Shown here piece by piece: positions 1 to 9,983 of a stretch of 64,000 nucleotides of DNA. Under the pieces are notes generated by a model, which saw nothing but the letters and a program-made list of their open reading frames with translations, did no database searches and was not told the DNA's origin. Position numbers and translations under genes: made by a program. This DNA is from Chlorops oryzae (Eukaryota > Arthropoda > Insecta > Diptera > Chloropidae), in contig CM035806.1 of the NCBI GenBank assembly GCA_020466095.1, positions 133,562,573 through 133,626,572 on the forward strand, written 5' to 3'. Each line of letters begins with the position of its first letter. Positions within the stretch are counted from its first letter, which is position 1.

Positions 1-118
1 TTCTAAAATAACGGGAAAAATTAATTTTTGTTTCTTGCAATGCACAAAAAAAGACAAAGTTTCATTTGATTAAGTGTTTTCCCCGAAACAAAAATTAATT
101 TTTCCTGTTATTTTAGAA
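1..118. repeat. Hairpin-forming inverted repeat, with repeat-rich tail to 350
   Basis: Positions 1-33 (beginning TTCTAAAATAACGGGAAAAA) recur as their reverse complement at 86-118 with very few mismatches, enclosing a 52-base loop. The following 130-350 carries several copies of AAATAAAAATC and of AATAACTGTT in both orientations, so the whole stretch may be the end of one larger fold-back element cut by the window edge. No coding capacity is seen. Confidence 0.6.
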
Positions 119-383
119 ATTACATAAAAAGGATTTTTATTTTGAACAGAAAAATAAAAATCCGAAAATAACTTTTATTTTCGGACTTTTAATTAAAAGT
201 TGCAAAATAACAGTTAAATGGGACTGAAAAAATAAAAATCTTTAATAACTGTTATTTTGGCTCGAAAAATAAAAATCTCTTTTTAAGACTTTCATTCTAA
301 TTTTTTTCTTTTCAGTTGAAAAATAACTGTTTTAGTTGGATTTTAGGATTTTTATTTAACAACATCACGGATTTCGACAGCTA

Positions 384-1621
384 CCCAGCAAGAAACCTAA
401 GCGTTATATATGCCGTATATAACAGTTAAAATAACGCTTATACTTTACGTTAGAGCCTTATGGACGTGTATAGATTTTCAACGGAACGATTTTGTGTGTA
501 TGAGCCATACATCCATTTCTGTCGCAAGCAAATGCGCATAGCTTCCTCTCTTTTTTACTAAGGGAGCGTCCATAAATGATGTCACGTTTGGTGGGGGGGG
601 AGGGGGTCAGCTCATCTGTGACAGTTTTGTGACATAGGGTGGAGGGGGGGTTCCCAAGCATGTTATGTCACACTTTTCATAGTAAAATTTGTTTAAAAAA
701 ATGCGTTAATTTTTGTACTATGAACTAAGTATAAGGCAATCGCCGATTAGTGATATGTGTCACAAAGTGCAAGCTAATTTAAGGTTTAATGTGTTAAAGT
801 AGGCGTGAGATGTCAAACTCCATATAAAAAACATGTTAGCATATTTAACCTTAAATTAGCATTAATTGTGAATTGGCCTATACTGTTTTTTCATATTAAT
901 TGTGACGTGACACAGGGGGGGAGGGGGTTAGCTCATATGTAACAGGTTTGTGACAAAGGGGGGGGAGGGGGTCTAAAAATCGCAAAAAATGCGTGACATC
1001 ATTTATGGACGCTCCCTAATATCACATTATGCGTTAGTGTTTTCGTAATTGTAACAGTTTTATACGCCGTATAAGTACGGCTAATATAAGCGTTAGTATC
1101 ATATTAGTGCTAACGTAAAACCATCGACGATTTCTATGGTGAAAATCCTGTTCATAAAATAAAATGCAGTGTTTCTATTTTCATAAATTTTGATTTATAA
1201 AATTGGCTTAGAATAAAAATATGACAATGGTAAGGCACATCATGTCGATGAATATTATAATCCCTATTTCTCAAATAATAATATTTAGAATACCAATTTT
1301 TATAAAGAAATCACAACACACTAACAGCTATGTTAAATCAAACAAATTTTTAAAAATTTTCTCCAAAAAATTATATTATATAATTGTCTCAACAATATTA
1401 TTTTCAAACACCAAGCTTACAATCACAATAGTTATGTAAAATTTTGGGCAGTTTGGTGTGAATCACTCAGTAACTGGTAGCTTCCCATACAAACTTTTGT
1501 GAGTACTCGGTTTTTTTATGAGTACGCAAAAAAATGTTGATCACTAGAATGTGAATGTGTTAGTTGATGCCTCTTTTGACTTATATGTGTTAGTGACTCT
1601 TCGTATTCATTTCTTGCTGGG
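384..1621. mobile_element. Inverted-repeat element with CCCAGCAAGAAA termini
   Basis: CTACCCAGCAAGAAA at 381-395 is matched by its exact reverse complement at 1610-1624. The outermost bases could be a TA target duplication (382-383 and 1622-1623). The 1.2-kb interior has no convincing ORF and contains the complete Harbinger-type insertion at 562-1016. The same terminal motif TTTCTTGCTGGGT appears alone at about 2425-2438, so the family has other members nearby. Superfamily not assigned. Confidence 0.55.
562..1016. mobile_element. PIF/Harbinger-type MITE
   Basis: The element begins GGGAGCGTCCATAAATGATG and ends with the reverse complement of this, and is flanked on both sides by TAA (559-561 and 1017-1019), the 3-bp duplication expected for PIF/Harbinger. 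G-runs lie inside each terminus (about 588-608 and 917-972). The centre (about 765-885) is itself a hairpin containing the phrase GTCAAACTCCATATAAAAAA, which is also seen in the hairpin at 31720-31836, so a second small element appears nested here. Non-coding. Confidence 0.8.
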
Positions 1622-1648
1622 TAGTTTCAATGCGATCCCTTCCATATA

Positions 1649-2149
1649 CAGTAGAATCTCGCAAAAGTTAATCGATTTGTTCCAGGGGTAATCAACTTTT
1701 CCGAATTATTAACTTTTCCAAATGTCTTTCAAAATCGAAAAAATTAATGAAATAGAGACTACATGCATAAAAATATGTTTATGCAAACATTACATGCTTA
1801 TTTTATTTAAAGTTTTTATTTTAAATCAGTTTTACACAGATATAGTTTTAACTCAATTTTTTTCATCAACTTCTATTTCACAATAAGGCTGCACGCTTCG
1901 ATCGAATTTGTCACTTTAAACTGTTACCGTTATGATATGCGTTGTCTTATTTTGTTTTTCTTCGCTATTCCACGTAATACACACGAAATAGGGGTGATTT
2001 TTATAAAAAAAAAGGAAAAGAAAAAATATTACGCTCAGAAAAGTTAACGCCAAAATTAACATTTTAGAACGCTACGTGGGAGCTGAAATTCGATTAACTT
2101 AACCAAGCGTTTAACTCATTCGAGCGGTAACTTTTGCGAGATTCTACTG
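1649..2149. mobile_element. pogo/Tigger-like MITE
   Basis: Termini CAGTAGAATCTCGCAAAAGT and its reverse complement at 2131-2149 are flanked by TA on both sides (1647-1648, 2150-2151). The TA target and CAGTAGAATCTCG-type end are characteristic of pogo-like members of the Tc1/mariner superfamily. The interior has no transposase and is AT-rich, so it is non-autonomous. A single diverged pogo-like end also occurs at about 35705-35740. Confidence 0.75.
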
Positions 2150-2452
2150 TATTAATCTTCATTAATCTTCAGCCTCCGATGTCTTGAAAGTGATGATTTT
2201 TTTGCCTTTCTTTTTTTCCATAACAGTTATTTACGATCCCTGATTTTAATTTGTTTTTATTCATGAGCATCACTTTGGCTTATCCCAATTAAGGAGACTG
2301 GAAACAATTTACTGGTTACTTATCGCAAAAATTCAACACTAGAAAAAGGTGTCTACAGAAAATGCATTGGTATTAGTAGCTGCAACATTTGCTCATATGA
2401 GTTAGTGAGTTTCGGTAGCAGTTTCTTGCTGGGTGGATATTGCAGTCGTAAC

Positions 2453-3181
2453 CGAAGCCATACACGCTTAAATAAATTTGCAAACATGCTTGCAAGCACA
2501 GCATATTTGACCGTGTGTGGCGCTGCTTGCAAGCATCGTTTCATGTTTGACTAAAAATTTTAGCAAAATCAAAACATTTTGATTTTTTGGAGGTGTGGCC
2601 TAGTGTTTGAGAAAAAATTTGAGTGTGTATGGCGGTGCTTGCAAATATGCAGTGTAAAAATTCAGTTCAGTCCGGCCGTTGAAGAGCCAACACCTCTTCG
2701 AAAATGTCAATTCCGAATATTGAGGCATGGCAGGAACTTTACAGCAAAGTGCAAAAAAATAAAAATAATTAAACAAAATAAAATAAATTACAATATATCA
2801 AAAATATAAAATTAAATTTAAAAAAAATTTTAATAAAATATATTTAAAGAGAATGGCGAATTTAACAATAAATTCAAAATATCGGGGCATGCTCTAGAAA
2901 TCGAATCCCCATAAAAAAAATTCGAAATAGATAAAATTTCTATTGAAATCACATTGATTTCGAATTTTTTATTCGGATTCGATTTCTAGAGAATGCCCGA
3001 CCATTTTCTTAGTCGAACACATTTTTTATTTAATATGTCGGCATCTTTCCGCATTTGCTTCTTCAAACTGCAAAATCAACTGATATTTGAGTAAATATTT
3101 GACATTTTGTTTGAGCGTGTATAGCAAGTGCTCAAACGTGCTTGCAAGCAAATTTGCAAATTTATTTGAGCGTGTATACAG
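2453..3181. mobile_element. GCTTGCAAGC inverted-repeat element, copy 1 (upstream of LSm8)
   Basis: The left end GAAGCCATACACGCTTAAAT and the right end (TTGCAAATTTATTTGAGCGT then GTATA) are inverted repeats. Inside them the palindrome GCTTGCAAGC recurs near both ends. A second copy in opposite orientation lies at 21894-22505. This copy is interrupted by a smaller element (2882-3000). Its right end is only about 117 bp upstream of the LSm8 start codon, so it probably overlaps that promoter or 5' UTR. The ORF at 2579-2809 also appears in the other copy at 22168-22380, which reflects shared DNA rather than a demonstrated protein. Confidence 0.75.
2882..3000. mobile_element. 119-bp MITE nested in the 2453-3181 element
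   Basis: The termini share CTCTAGAAATCGAATCC in inverted orientation and begin TCGGG. The paralogous copy at 21894-22505 is continuous at the equivalent position (about 22078), giving a natural empty site. A relative in the same window lies at 27355-27466, with the same TIR and the same internal phrase around ATTTCGAATA. No ORF. Confidence 0.75.
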
Positions 3182-3297
3182 CGTCAGTATTTACGCACAA
3201 GTAATACTTGTTTACGCAGATCACGCGCTATTGGAAATTTGCCCTTAAAGTACGTTTAACGCTTGTCAAAGTAAAAGTAAACAAACGAATAAACACC

Positions 3298-3588
3298 ATG
3301 GCATCAGGATTGGAAAGCTACATCAACCAAACGGTCTCAATAATAACCGCCGATGGTAGAAATTTCATAGGAACACTAAAAGGCTTTGACCAAACTATCA
3401 ACATCATTCTCGACGAGTCACATGAAAGAGTTTTTTCAGCAACAGCCGGCATCGAACAAATTGTACTCGGTCTTCACATTATCAGAGGTGATAATATAGC
3501 AGTAATTGGGCAAATTGATGAAACGATTGATTCGCGGCTAGATCTTAAAAATTTAAGAGGAGAACCGTTGGGACCAGTGGTACACTAG
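3298..3588 (+). CDS. LSm8: U6 snRNA-associated Sm-like protein LSm8
   Basis: Intronless, 96 residues, the usual LSm8 length. LSm8 is the subunit that directs the LSm2-8 ring to the nucleus, where it binds the 3' oligo(U) of U6 snRNA for spliceosome assembly. Visible features are the Sm1 motif around residues 17-40, with TADGRNFIGTLKGFDQTINI leading into an LDE segment, and the Sm2 motif IIRGDN at 61-66 followed by the C-terminal RGEPLGP tail. The start is placed at 3298 (ACC-ATG-G context, conserved MASGLESYINQ); the reading frame is open upstream to 3208, but that part overlaps unrelated sequence. A polyadenylation signal AATAAA lies at 3605-3610. The gene is tail-to-tail with the polymerase subunit gene, 93 bp apart. 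Confidence 0.95.
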   Translation: MASGLESYINQTVSIITADGRNFIGTLKGFDQTINIILDESHERVFSATAGIEQIVLGLHIIRGDNIAVIGQIDETIDSRLDLKNLRGEPLGPVVH

Positions 3589-3681
3589 ATACATTTAAAG
3601 TTATAATAAAGTTGTTAAGAGCAAATTGAGTTTAGTTTTATTTGAACTTTATATGGAGAGTACACAGTACTGTTTGAAAAC

Positions 3682-4977
3682 CTAATCATTTTTGGTTAAA
3701 AAACAAATTTGTTTACATTCTAATGTACAAAGATCAACGGTTACTACACTTTGAGTCAGTGAAAAGCTTGGCACGCATACAAGACGGGTTTCCTTTCCTG
3801 CTGAACTTTTGTGTAAGTCCGTAGCAAATTCTTTGCAATTGCCGGTGAAGTATACATGTGGGCAATGGTGCATTATGAGTGGATCACTTTCGGTGTAAGG
3901 GTAGCAGGCTAATGTGTCGGGCGCCGTCGGTGCCAAATGCCCCCATATTAGAGTTGATCGCAATGCTTCTAACGGCTCTTCAAACAACGTTGTTCGTAAA
4001 AGATCGTTTACATTTTGACCAGAAGTTCCAACGATTAGGGTATCTCCGACGGTGCATTCATAGGGATTCGAAACGCTTTGAAAGTTATTATTTCGTGAAG
4101 CTTCAGGAAACATGCAGCGATGAAATGGTTGTTGTGGCAGCATAAAGTTTGCAGGATCATAGGGACCTGGCATGACATCGACATTTAAACATCTAGACCA
4201 TGAATGGAACCATTTGTCTAGGGTACACATCGCTGCAACAATATCGGCAGAATTTTCATTCCCAGACGAGTTTCCCAAATTATTGGAGGCACGCATAGAA
4301 TCTCCCGCTACTATTAAACGTACAAAGTTTCTCCGATACTTTGTCTTTGACGGAATAGTACCGCTGAGCCAAAACTGAAACATATTCAGTGCATCGACAC
4401 AATCAATCTCAGAATGCATTGCATCCAACCCAGAAACCAGAACAATGCAATTTGATGTTCCCTCAACATTGGCGGATAATGGTCGTTGAGGACCGCTTTC
4501 GTAGTATAACATCTCATCAACAACGAATCGTCCGTCCTCCTCTATTGTACCGAGAGCTGCACAAACGACTCCTGTTGCTATTCTGCGTATATCAACGTTT
4601 CCTTGCAAACGAACCCGTTGCAGTTCATCCTCCAATATAAGCTTGTCTTCCGGATCGGCATAATGCTTGCGAGCTGGTTGTGGAGCCAATTGGTTTTCTT
4701 CAGATATTTCGCGTAAAATGCTCGGCTTATTTACTTGGTGTTTATAGATTGTGCCAATGATAACGCATGTCTCAGCTTGTTCCTCACGTAAATCGCATAG
4801 TTTCATAATCGCATACTTCTGTGATCCCCAACGCTTTTCTACCAAAGGCTTCAACAGGGCAGTCATCTCATTTAAACGATGTGCATACAGATGTGAAAAT
4901 TGTTTCTGATAATCAAAAGCCTTCAGCAAGAATCTATTGGATCGATTTTCATATTTAAGTTCTTCTACGCCTGCCAT
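3682..4977 (-). CDS. PolD2: DNA polymerase delta small (B) subunit, POLD2 orthologue
   Basis: Single exon of 431 residues, close to the 430-470 of animal POLD2 proteins. The protein is the regulatory B subunit that links the catalytic subunit of polymerase delta to its other accessory subunits in lagging-strand synthesis and repair. The N-terminal region (MAGVEELKYENRSNRFLLK) precedes an OB-fold segment (roughly residues 40-150, including YADPEDKLILEDELQRVRL). The C-terminal half has the calcineurin-like phosphoesterase fold that is catalytically inactive in this family; visible blocks are CIVLVSGLD, RLIVAGDS, DVMPGPYDPAN and HVYFTGN. The start at 4977 gives the conserved N-terminus. A minus-strand AATAAA lies at 3637-3642, so this transcript and that of LSm8 end within about 30 bp of each other. 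Confidence 0.95.
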   Translation of the reverse strand: MAGVEELKYENRSNRFLLKAFDYQKQFSHLYAHRLNEMTALLKPLVEKRWGSQKYAIMKLCDLREEQAETCVIIGTIYKHQVNKPSILREISEENQLAPQPARKHYADPEDKLILEDELQRVRLQGNVDIRRIATGVVCAALGTIEEDGRFVVDEMLYYESGPQRPLSANVEGTSNCIVLVSGLDAMHSEIDCVDALNMFQFWLSGTIPSKTKYRRNFVRLIVAGDSMRASNNLGNSSGNENSADIVAAMCTLDKWFHSWSRCLNVDVMPGPYDPANFMLPQQPFHRCMFPEASRNNNFQSVSNPYECTVGDTLIVGTSGQNVNDLLRTTLFEEPLEALRSTLIWGHLAPTAPDTLACYPYTESDPLIMHHCPHVYFTGNCKEFATDLHKSSAGKETRLVCVPSFSLTQSVVTVDLCTLECKQICFLTKND

Positions 4978-6179
4978 AATTTCAAGAAAACAATTTTAGA
5001 AGAAGAGACCCGCGCTAAAAACTCAAAGAAAATATTGAAAAATCGATACTCTACATCAACGATTATTGGAATCGAAATACGCGCCACAATCACAGCATGT
5101 AGAGCTGCCACGACTTTTGAATTCTACTAACATTTTAACTTTACATAATATCGTTGCCCCCAAGTTATCTTCACGAATCTGTAAAAAAATTTTTTTGCGA
5201 AATTGACTCAAGTTATTTGTCAGAATATTGCATATTTGGCAGAATTAAACAAAAAATTATCTTATTACTACTATTAATATATGCATTTCGATTTCGCCAT
5301 ATACAATTTCAAAAATATTTTCGGATGTAGCCTGTAACAGATATTTTATTATATAAAAAAAAAAATTTTTTTTTGCAGATAGAAGATAACTTCGGGGCGA
5401 CGATATGTCACGGCCAGCATTCGGACTACGGAAATCCCATTTCGTAGTAAGAGACCGAAAAAATCGTAGTAGAAAAGAAATTTTGGGTAGTAAATTGGAT
5501 TTTCTCATTTTCGCACCAAAAAAAAAAAAAAAAAAGTCAATTTATATCAAGCAAATGTTTATTGCTTACATTAACATATTACTTACAGTTTGTTATCCCC
5601 ATTGAAGTAGATACAGAGACATATGTATGGAAAACAATCTGTTTGCGAAAGAGGGAACAGAAAAAACTCTTTCTCATGCAGATGTCATTACGTCTATATC
5701 GCGACATAGACAAAATTATTTTGAGTAATTTGGTGAAGTGAAAAAATTGGAGTAGATTTCAGGTAAAGGTAGTGCCGCGGAGTAGATATCAAAAATTTTT
5801 TAAAAACGGAGTAGATCTACTCCGATCGGAGTGACGGCGAACGCTGGTGACGGCGTCCAATGGAAGGGACCTGAGGATCGGTTGGACGAAAGAACAATAA
5901 AAAACAGTGAAATACACGTGTAAACTTTAAACTGCTCTCCTGTAAATTTAATTTTTTTACCCTTAGGTCCCTTAATTTCATTGGACGCCGTCACATCCCA
6001 GCAAACATTTAAACTCTTTTTAGACTCTAAATTTTGAGCAAAACAGTATAAATTAAGCTTCAAAAAGACTCTAAAAATAGTGTATTTTTGTTTGAAAAGG
6101 GACACACGTTTAGAGTCTAAAATAGGAGTGTAAATAAAGTATAATCGAACTGTGTTTTTAGAGTTTTATTAGTGATATT
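4978..6179. other. Intergenic stretch with no recognised gene
   Basis: The first 150 bases are the probable 5' flank of the polymerase subunit gene. The remainder is AT-rich with homopolymer runs (about 5519-5535). At 5990-6115 there is a repeat phrase (AGACTCTAAATTTTGAGCAA and its partial inverse TTTAGAGTCTAAAA), loosely similar to 43790-43890. The small ORFs here have no recognisable domain. Confidence 0.5.
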
Positions 6180-6357
6180 CAAGGAGGTACGCAAAATTTG
6201 CACCCTCGGAAATTTCGCGAGCTCGGAAATTATTTTGTATGAAAAATAGTTTCCGCAGCCTCGGAAATGTTGCACGCCTACTGTGATGCGCAAAATATGC
6301 GCGATATTCGCTTCTCCTTCTTTCACCAAGGCAAACATTGAAACCAGCTGTTTTGAG
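6180..6357. repeat. Dispersed repeat B, copy 1
   Basis: On the minus strand this reads CAATGTTTGCCTTGGTGAAA, then GGAGAAGCGAATATCGCG, then ACTATTTTTCATACAAAATA. The same ordered blocks occur on the plus strand at about 51105-51235, including GCGCATACAGTAGG and CTATTTTTCATACAAAATAA. Two copies 45 kb apart establish it as a dispersed repeat of unknown class. It abuts repeat A at about 6357. Confidence 0.6.
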
Positions 6358-6665
6358 ATTTTTTTGAGTGGGCAAATTTCGGTATGCGGTGAGCATTTTA
6401 ATATGGCGTTTAGCCAGAAATTCGCTGCTTAGAAGCGCTAAGACATTGAAATTTGTTAAATAAAGAGTAAACAAGAAAAAAACCCGACAATCTGGGTAAA
6501 TCCGTTCTTGCAGAAAAGAGAACAACATAAAATAACTCAAAAGTGACAGCCCATCGCAAGCGATAGATGGCATGCGAGATATAGCATACCATCTGCCATG
6601 AGCGGTCTCCACTTGCGATCTATCGCATACTTTCTATCGCATGCTATGAACCATCGCAGGTCGAG
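6358..6665. mobile_element. ATCGCATGCGAT palindrome element (family A), truncated copy
   Basis: It matches, in reverse orientation, the complete copy at 27518-27908: the terminus ATGAACCATCGCAGGTCGAG, the palindromes built on GCGATAGATCGCA, and the interior phrase GAACGGATTTACCCAGATT are shared. The complete copy's distal end is missing; here the sequence switches to repeat B just after the shared AAAAAAATCTC. The long ORFs over this stretch come from the repeat and are not called genes. Confidence 0.65.
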
Positions 6666-7104
6666 ACGGTAAGTTAAGTACGAGACTCAAGAGGCAAGGA
6701 AAAATTTATTTGCCTCTTCCGCCTCTTGCCAACGAACTAATTATTGGGGAACATGTTTGAAGTATGTCTGACTCTCGAGTTAGCGACACCAATGTAGGAA
6801 TGACTCTAGCAGTGGGGACTTTTACAGCAGGGAGTCAACCAAAATATCAAAAAAAGTTTGAAGAAAACGCAGAAGGTATGCCTGGATGAGCTAAAACGAT
6901 GTTAAATGAACGGACAATAACACGTATACGGGTGTCTGATCAGTCAGACTGAATGTTTATGTGGCGCTTAAATTCAAAAATCATTCGATTCCAAAAATGG
7001 TGTTGTAAGTTCGATTTATTCGATTTCGAACTGGAGAGATCAGCTGATTCTCATTAAAAATATATCGAAATATATTTTTTTTAACTTTATTAGAACTCAC
7101 AAAA

Positions 7105-7920
7105 ATGTTACGTCAATTTCTGCGAATCCGTTTGCCATTCAAAAGCCCGAATTCGTACAATTTCACTCCAAGACTGTATTTGTCCACATCAAATGCTCAC
7201 GTGAAGCAGGAAAGATGGGATTTATATGCCGGTGTTTTAGTAGAACGTTTACCCATCGTTTCCAAAGAACTGAACGAACAAGAGCAGAAATTTCAAGAGT
7301 ACTTATGGCAAGTTGAATTCGAAAACAGTTTCAAATCCGACCATGAGCTTCGGCAAGAACGAGATATCAAGCAAGCCGAATTAATTAAGCAAGGAAAAAT
7401 TGAGCTAGAACTGGATGATGCAGCGTCGAAGCAAACAGCCCAGGATGTGGAAGATACGTGGACGGAAGAATTGAAAGCATTTAAAGCAGCAACACGCCGA
7501 ACTGCCGACGACGCAGCCAACAATGTCAGCTCAACAAATCGATGTTTAGACGATGTGCTTTATTTGGTTGTTGAACAAAACCTTGGAAAGCAATCGCATT
7601 TCTTATTGCCTCAAGGAAAACGTCAGGAAGGAGAGACAATGCGTCAAGCTGCAGAACGAGTCGTGCGTGAAACTTGTGGCGATCAATTGAACGTGATTTT
7701 CTTATCTCATACCCCATGTGGTTTCTACAAATATAAATATCCAAAGGATATGCGCAAGGAAATTGTTGGGGCGAAGATTTTCTTCTACAGAGCTTACCTG
7801 GAGTCAGGTAATGTTGATAAGAAATTTGTAAGAAAATTTGAATGGCTAACGCAGGATCTATTAGAGGATAAATTTCAAAGCCCGGAATATGCTAAAAGTG
7901 TTAGCCAGTTTTTGTTGTAA
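7105..7920 (+). CDS. mRpL46: Mitochondrial large ribosomal subunit protein mL46
   Basis: Single exon, 271 residues, the usual length for animal MRPL46. This is a structural protein of the mitochondrial 39S subunit that sits on the outer rim with mL38/mL45-type proteins. The first about 35 residues are Arg/Ser/Phe-rich without acids (LRQFLRIRLPFKS), typical of a mitochondrial presequence. The middle is a charged helical region (residues about 55-130, rich in E, Q and K). The C-terminal half is a catalytically dead Nudix-like fold, visible as LYLVVEQNLGKQSHFLLPQG, then EGETMRQAAERVVRETCG and KEIVGAKIFFYRA. AATAAA follows at 7951-7956. It is tail-to-tail with Trm6, with 153 bp between stop codons. 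Confidence 0.93.
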   Translation: MLRQFLRIRLPFKSPNSYNFTPRLYLSTSNAHVKQERWDLYAGVLVERLPIVSKELNEQEQKFQEYLWQVEFENSFKSDHELRQERDIKQAELIKQGKIELELDDAASKQTAQDVEDTWTEELKAFKAATRRTADDAANNVSSTNRCLDDVLYLVVEQNLGKQSHFLLPQGKRQEGETMRQAAERVVRETCGDQLNVIFLSHTPCGFYKYKYPKDMRKEIVGAKIFFYRAYLESGNVDKKFVRKFEWLTQDLLEDKFQSPEYAKSVSQFLL

Positions 7921-8073
7921 AAAAAAACCAAGAAAATGACGTTAAAATACAATAAATACTAATGTTAAGAGTCTGAACAATTTTTTTTTTTTTTTTCATT
8001 TTGTGGAGAAAAGACGAAAGTTAATTTTTATTTTTCCTAGTTTCTTTGGTTCTTCACAAAAAGAACTATAACC

Positions 8074-9506
8074 TTATCGTATAGTATACCCACACAAGAG
8101 GTATCCCTTGTTGCCATTCATATTCACTTCCGGATGTGTGCGATTCGGCAATATCTGATACATCCGTAACCAATTCGACGTCAAGTGAAGGTTTGTAACG
8201 TTAGTAGAAACTTTCAACTCCACATAAAGTTCCATGAGCACCTCTTGACAGTGACTGAAGATAACTATTGGCCGTGAAGGTTTTATAAGAGGCAACAGCA
8301 TGTTCACAATATTTAAAGGATGTTCCTTTGCAACAACAATAAGTGAATCAAATTTCTCTTTCATAAATTTGCAAGCTCGCGCATTTTCCTGTTGCCACTT
8401 TTCTGTCGTATTACTTTTCGTTTGATTTTCTTTGGATATAATACTCTCATTCTCAGACATGACCAACGATTTTCCATCATCACAAGCTACAATCAGAACA
8501 ATAAAATAAAAATTTATATTAACATAATTCGATTTTAAATACCTGTATCATCACTCTCTAGTTTCGGCTTCTTATTGATAGGTTCTTCTTCCTCAACATT
8601 AATTACTTCTTTTTCCGTTATATTTGTAGACGTTGAATTATGTTGATAAAATTCTCTTAGCACTGAATATATATTAACGGATATGCAACGCTGAAGCTGT
8701 TCTTTTGGCAGATTCAATGCTAATAATGCCTGACTCTGTGGAATATTTCCCGGATGCATATGTACCAAGCACGCTTCTGTTGCGGCTCCTATAGCATTCA
8801 AGCACGCGGCTGGCAATAATCCATTAGTTCCACTTTCATAAAGCAAATATTTGCCGCAACTACTTACTCCTGAATATGAGATTAATTGAGACAACGTATC
8901 AACACGTATACCCATGATTTTTTCAGTGTCCTGACGATAAAATATTTCAGATATTAATCGAATCGTTGGCTTCCGTATCTGAACGTATTCAAAATACTTC
9001 TTTTCCTTTTTCTTTAAGTACTTTTCTTGCGAGTATTCTGTTTTTGAATGAAAAGTTTTCGAATTTTCAACGATTTTTTCAATTATCTTTGTCGATTCCG
9101 CTCCGCATTCTTCACGGAGTTGTTCAATATCTTCCGGCTTAAGTATTTGCGAGTCTCCACTATCACAAATGTCACGATTATCTGCCCCACTTTCAGATAT
9201 ACCCAGAACTTGTCTAATATTTCGCAATTCAGTTTCATTGCATAGTTCCAGAACATGTAAGCGGGATATCGCTTTTTTAGTATTCCTGCTAGCTTCGTTC
9301 TCTACCTTACGGCACATTTTAAATGTTGATCCGTATGCTTGATTTAAGATGCCTTTCAATTCAATTTGTTCCTTTCCAAGCATCGTTGTAGTATCCAAGT
9401 TGCTGAACTTTTGTAGCTTGGTATATTTTTGTCTTTGGATGATAATGTAATCTCCTAGTTGGATACATGGTCTTCCATCGGTTGTAGTCTCTTGCAGTTC
9501 CGTCAT
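8074..9506 (-). CDS. Trm6: tRNA (adenine-58-N1)-methyltransferase non-catalytic subunit Trm6
   Basis: Two exons: 9506-8543 and 8486-8074, joined in phase 1 across a 56-bp GT-AG intron, giving about 458 residues. The product is the Gcd10/TRMT6 family partner of catalytic Trm61, which methylates A58 in the T-loop of tRNAs in the nucleus; this subunit supplies tRNA binding. Visible features: an N-terminal beta domain (IQLGDYIIIQRQ), then the block FSNLDTTTMLGKEQIELKGI and YGSTFKM characteristic of the family. A Lys-rich middle follows, and the C-terminal Rossmann-like half ends SNWLRMYQILPNRTHPEVNM. The start is uncertain: 9506 (MTELQ) is chosen, but the frame stays open to an ATG at 9560, which would add a hydrophobic 18-residue leader. 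An acceptor-like site just above 9565 suggests a 5' UTR intron. A minus-strand AATAAA is at 8027-8032. Confidence 0.9.
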
Positions 9507-9983
9507 GCTCCACGGCAAAGTCAAAATCAAAACAAGCACGTGCAGTAAATAACACCGCATTCACATCTGAAAGCATTTCAAAAAAAATAACATGCAATAT
9601 TCAATGATTTTTGCTCACCCTTGGTTGTGTAGTCCGCGTTTGTCATAAATTTTTTCCTCTCCAGGTTGAATAATTTCCTGCGACAAATTTTGTTACTTCT
9701 CTGCCGTTGTATTAACTGTTCATACTAAATTGTAATATAAAGCGACAGAATTATTATTAGCAACTGTGTTTTGACTAGTGTAATCGGTCTGTAAATGAAA
9801 ATAATCGATAATGGACATCATTTTCAACATTTAAAATTATCGATAGTTTTGGCTTTGCCCGTTTCCGAGTCAGTGATGCCAGATTGTGGGTTTTTCCCCA
9901 TATTGTGGGTTTTTTCACTCAAATATCGTGACATGGGGAAAAGTATGGGTAATTTTATATCGAAATTTATGCACTACATTTAA

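Noticed and set aside
3208..3297. 30-residue N-terminal extension of LSm8
   Set aside because: LSm8 proteins begin at the conserved MASGLESYINQ; the extension has no similarity to the family and lies next to a transposon end.
6169..6612. 147-codon open frame on the minus strand
   Set aside because: It spans the junction of dispersed repeats A and B, shows no domain, and the same DNA recurs at 27.6-27.9 kb and 51.1 kb without a conserved frame.
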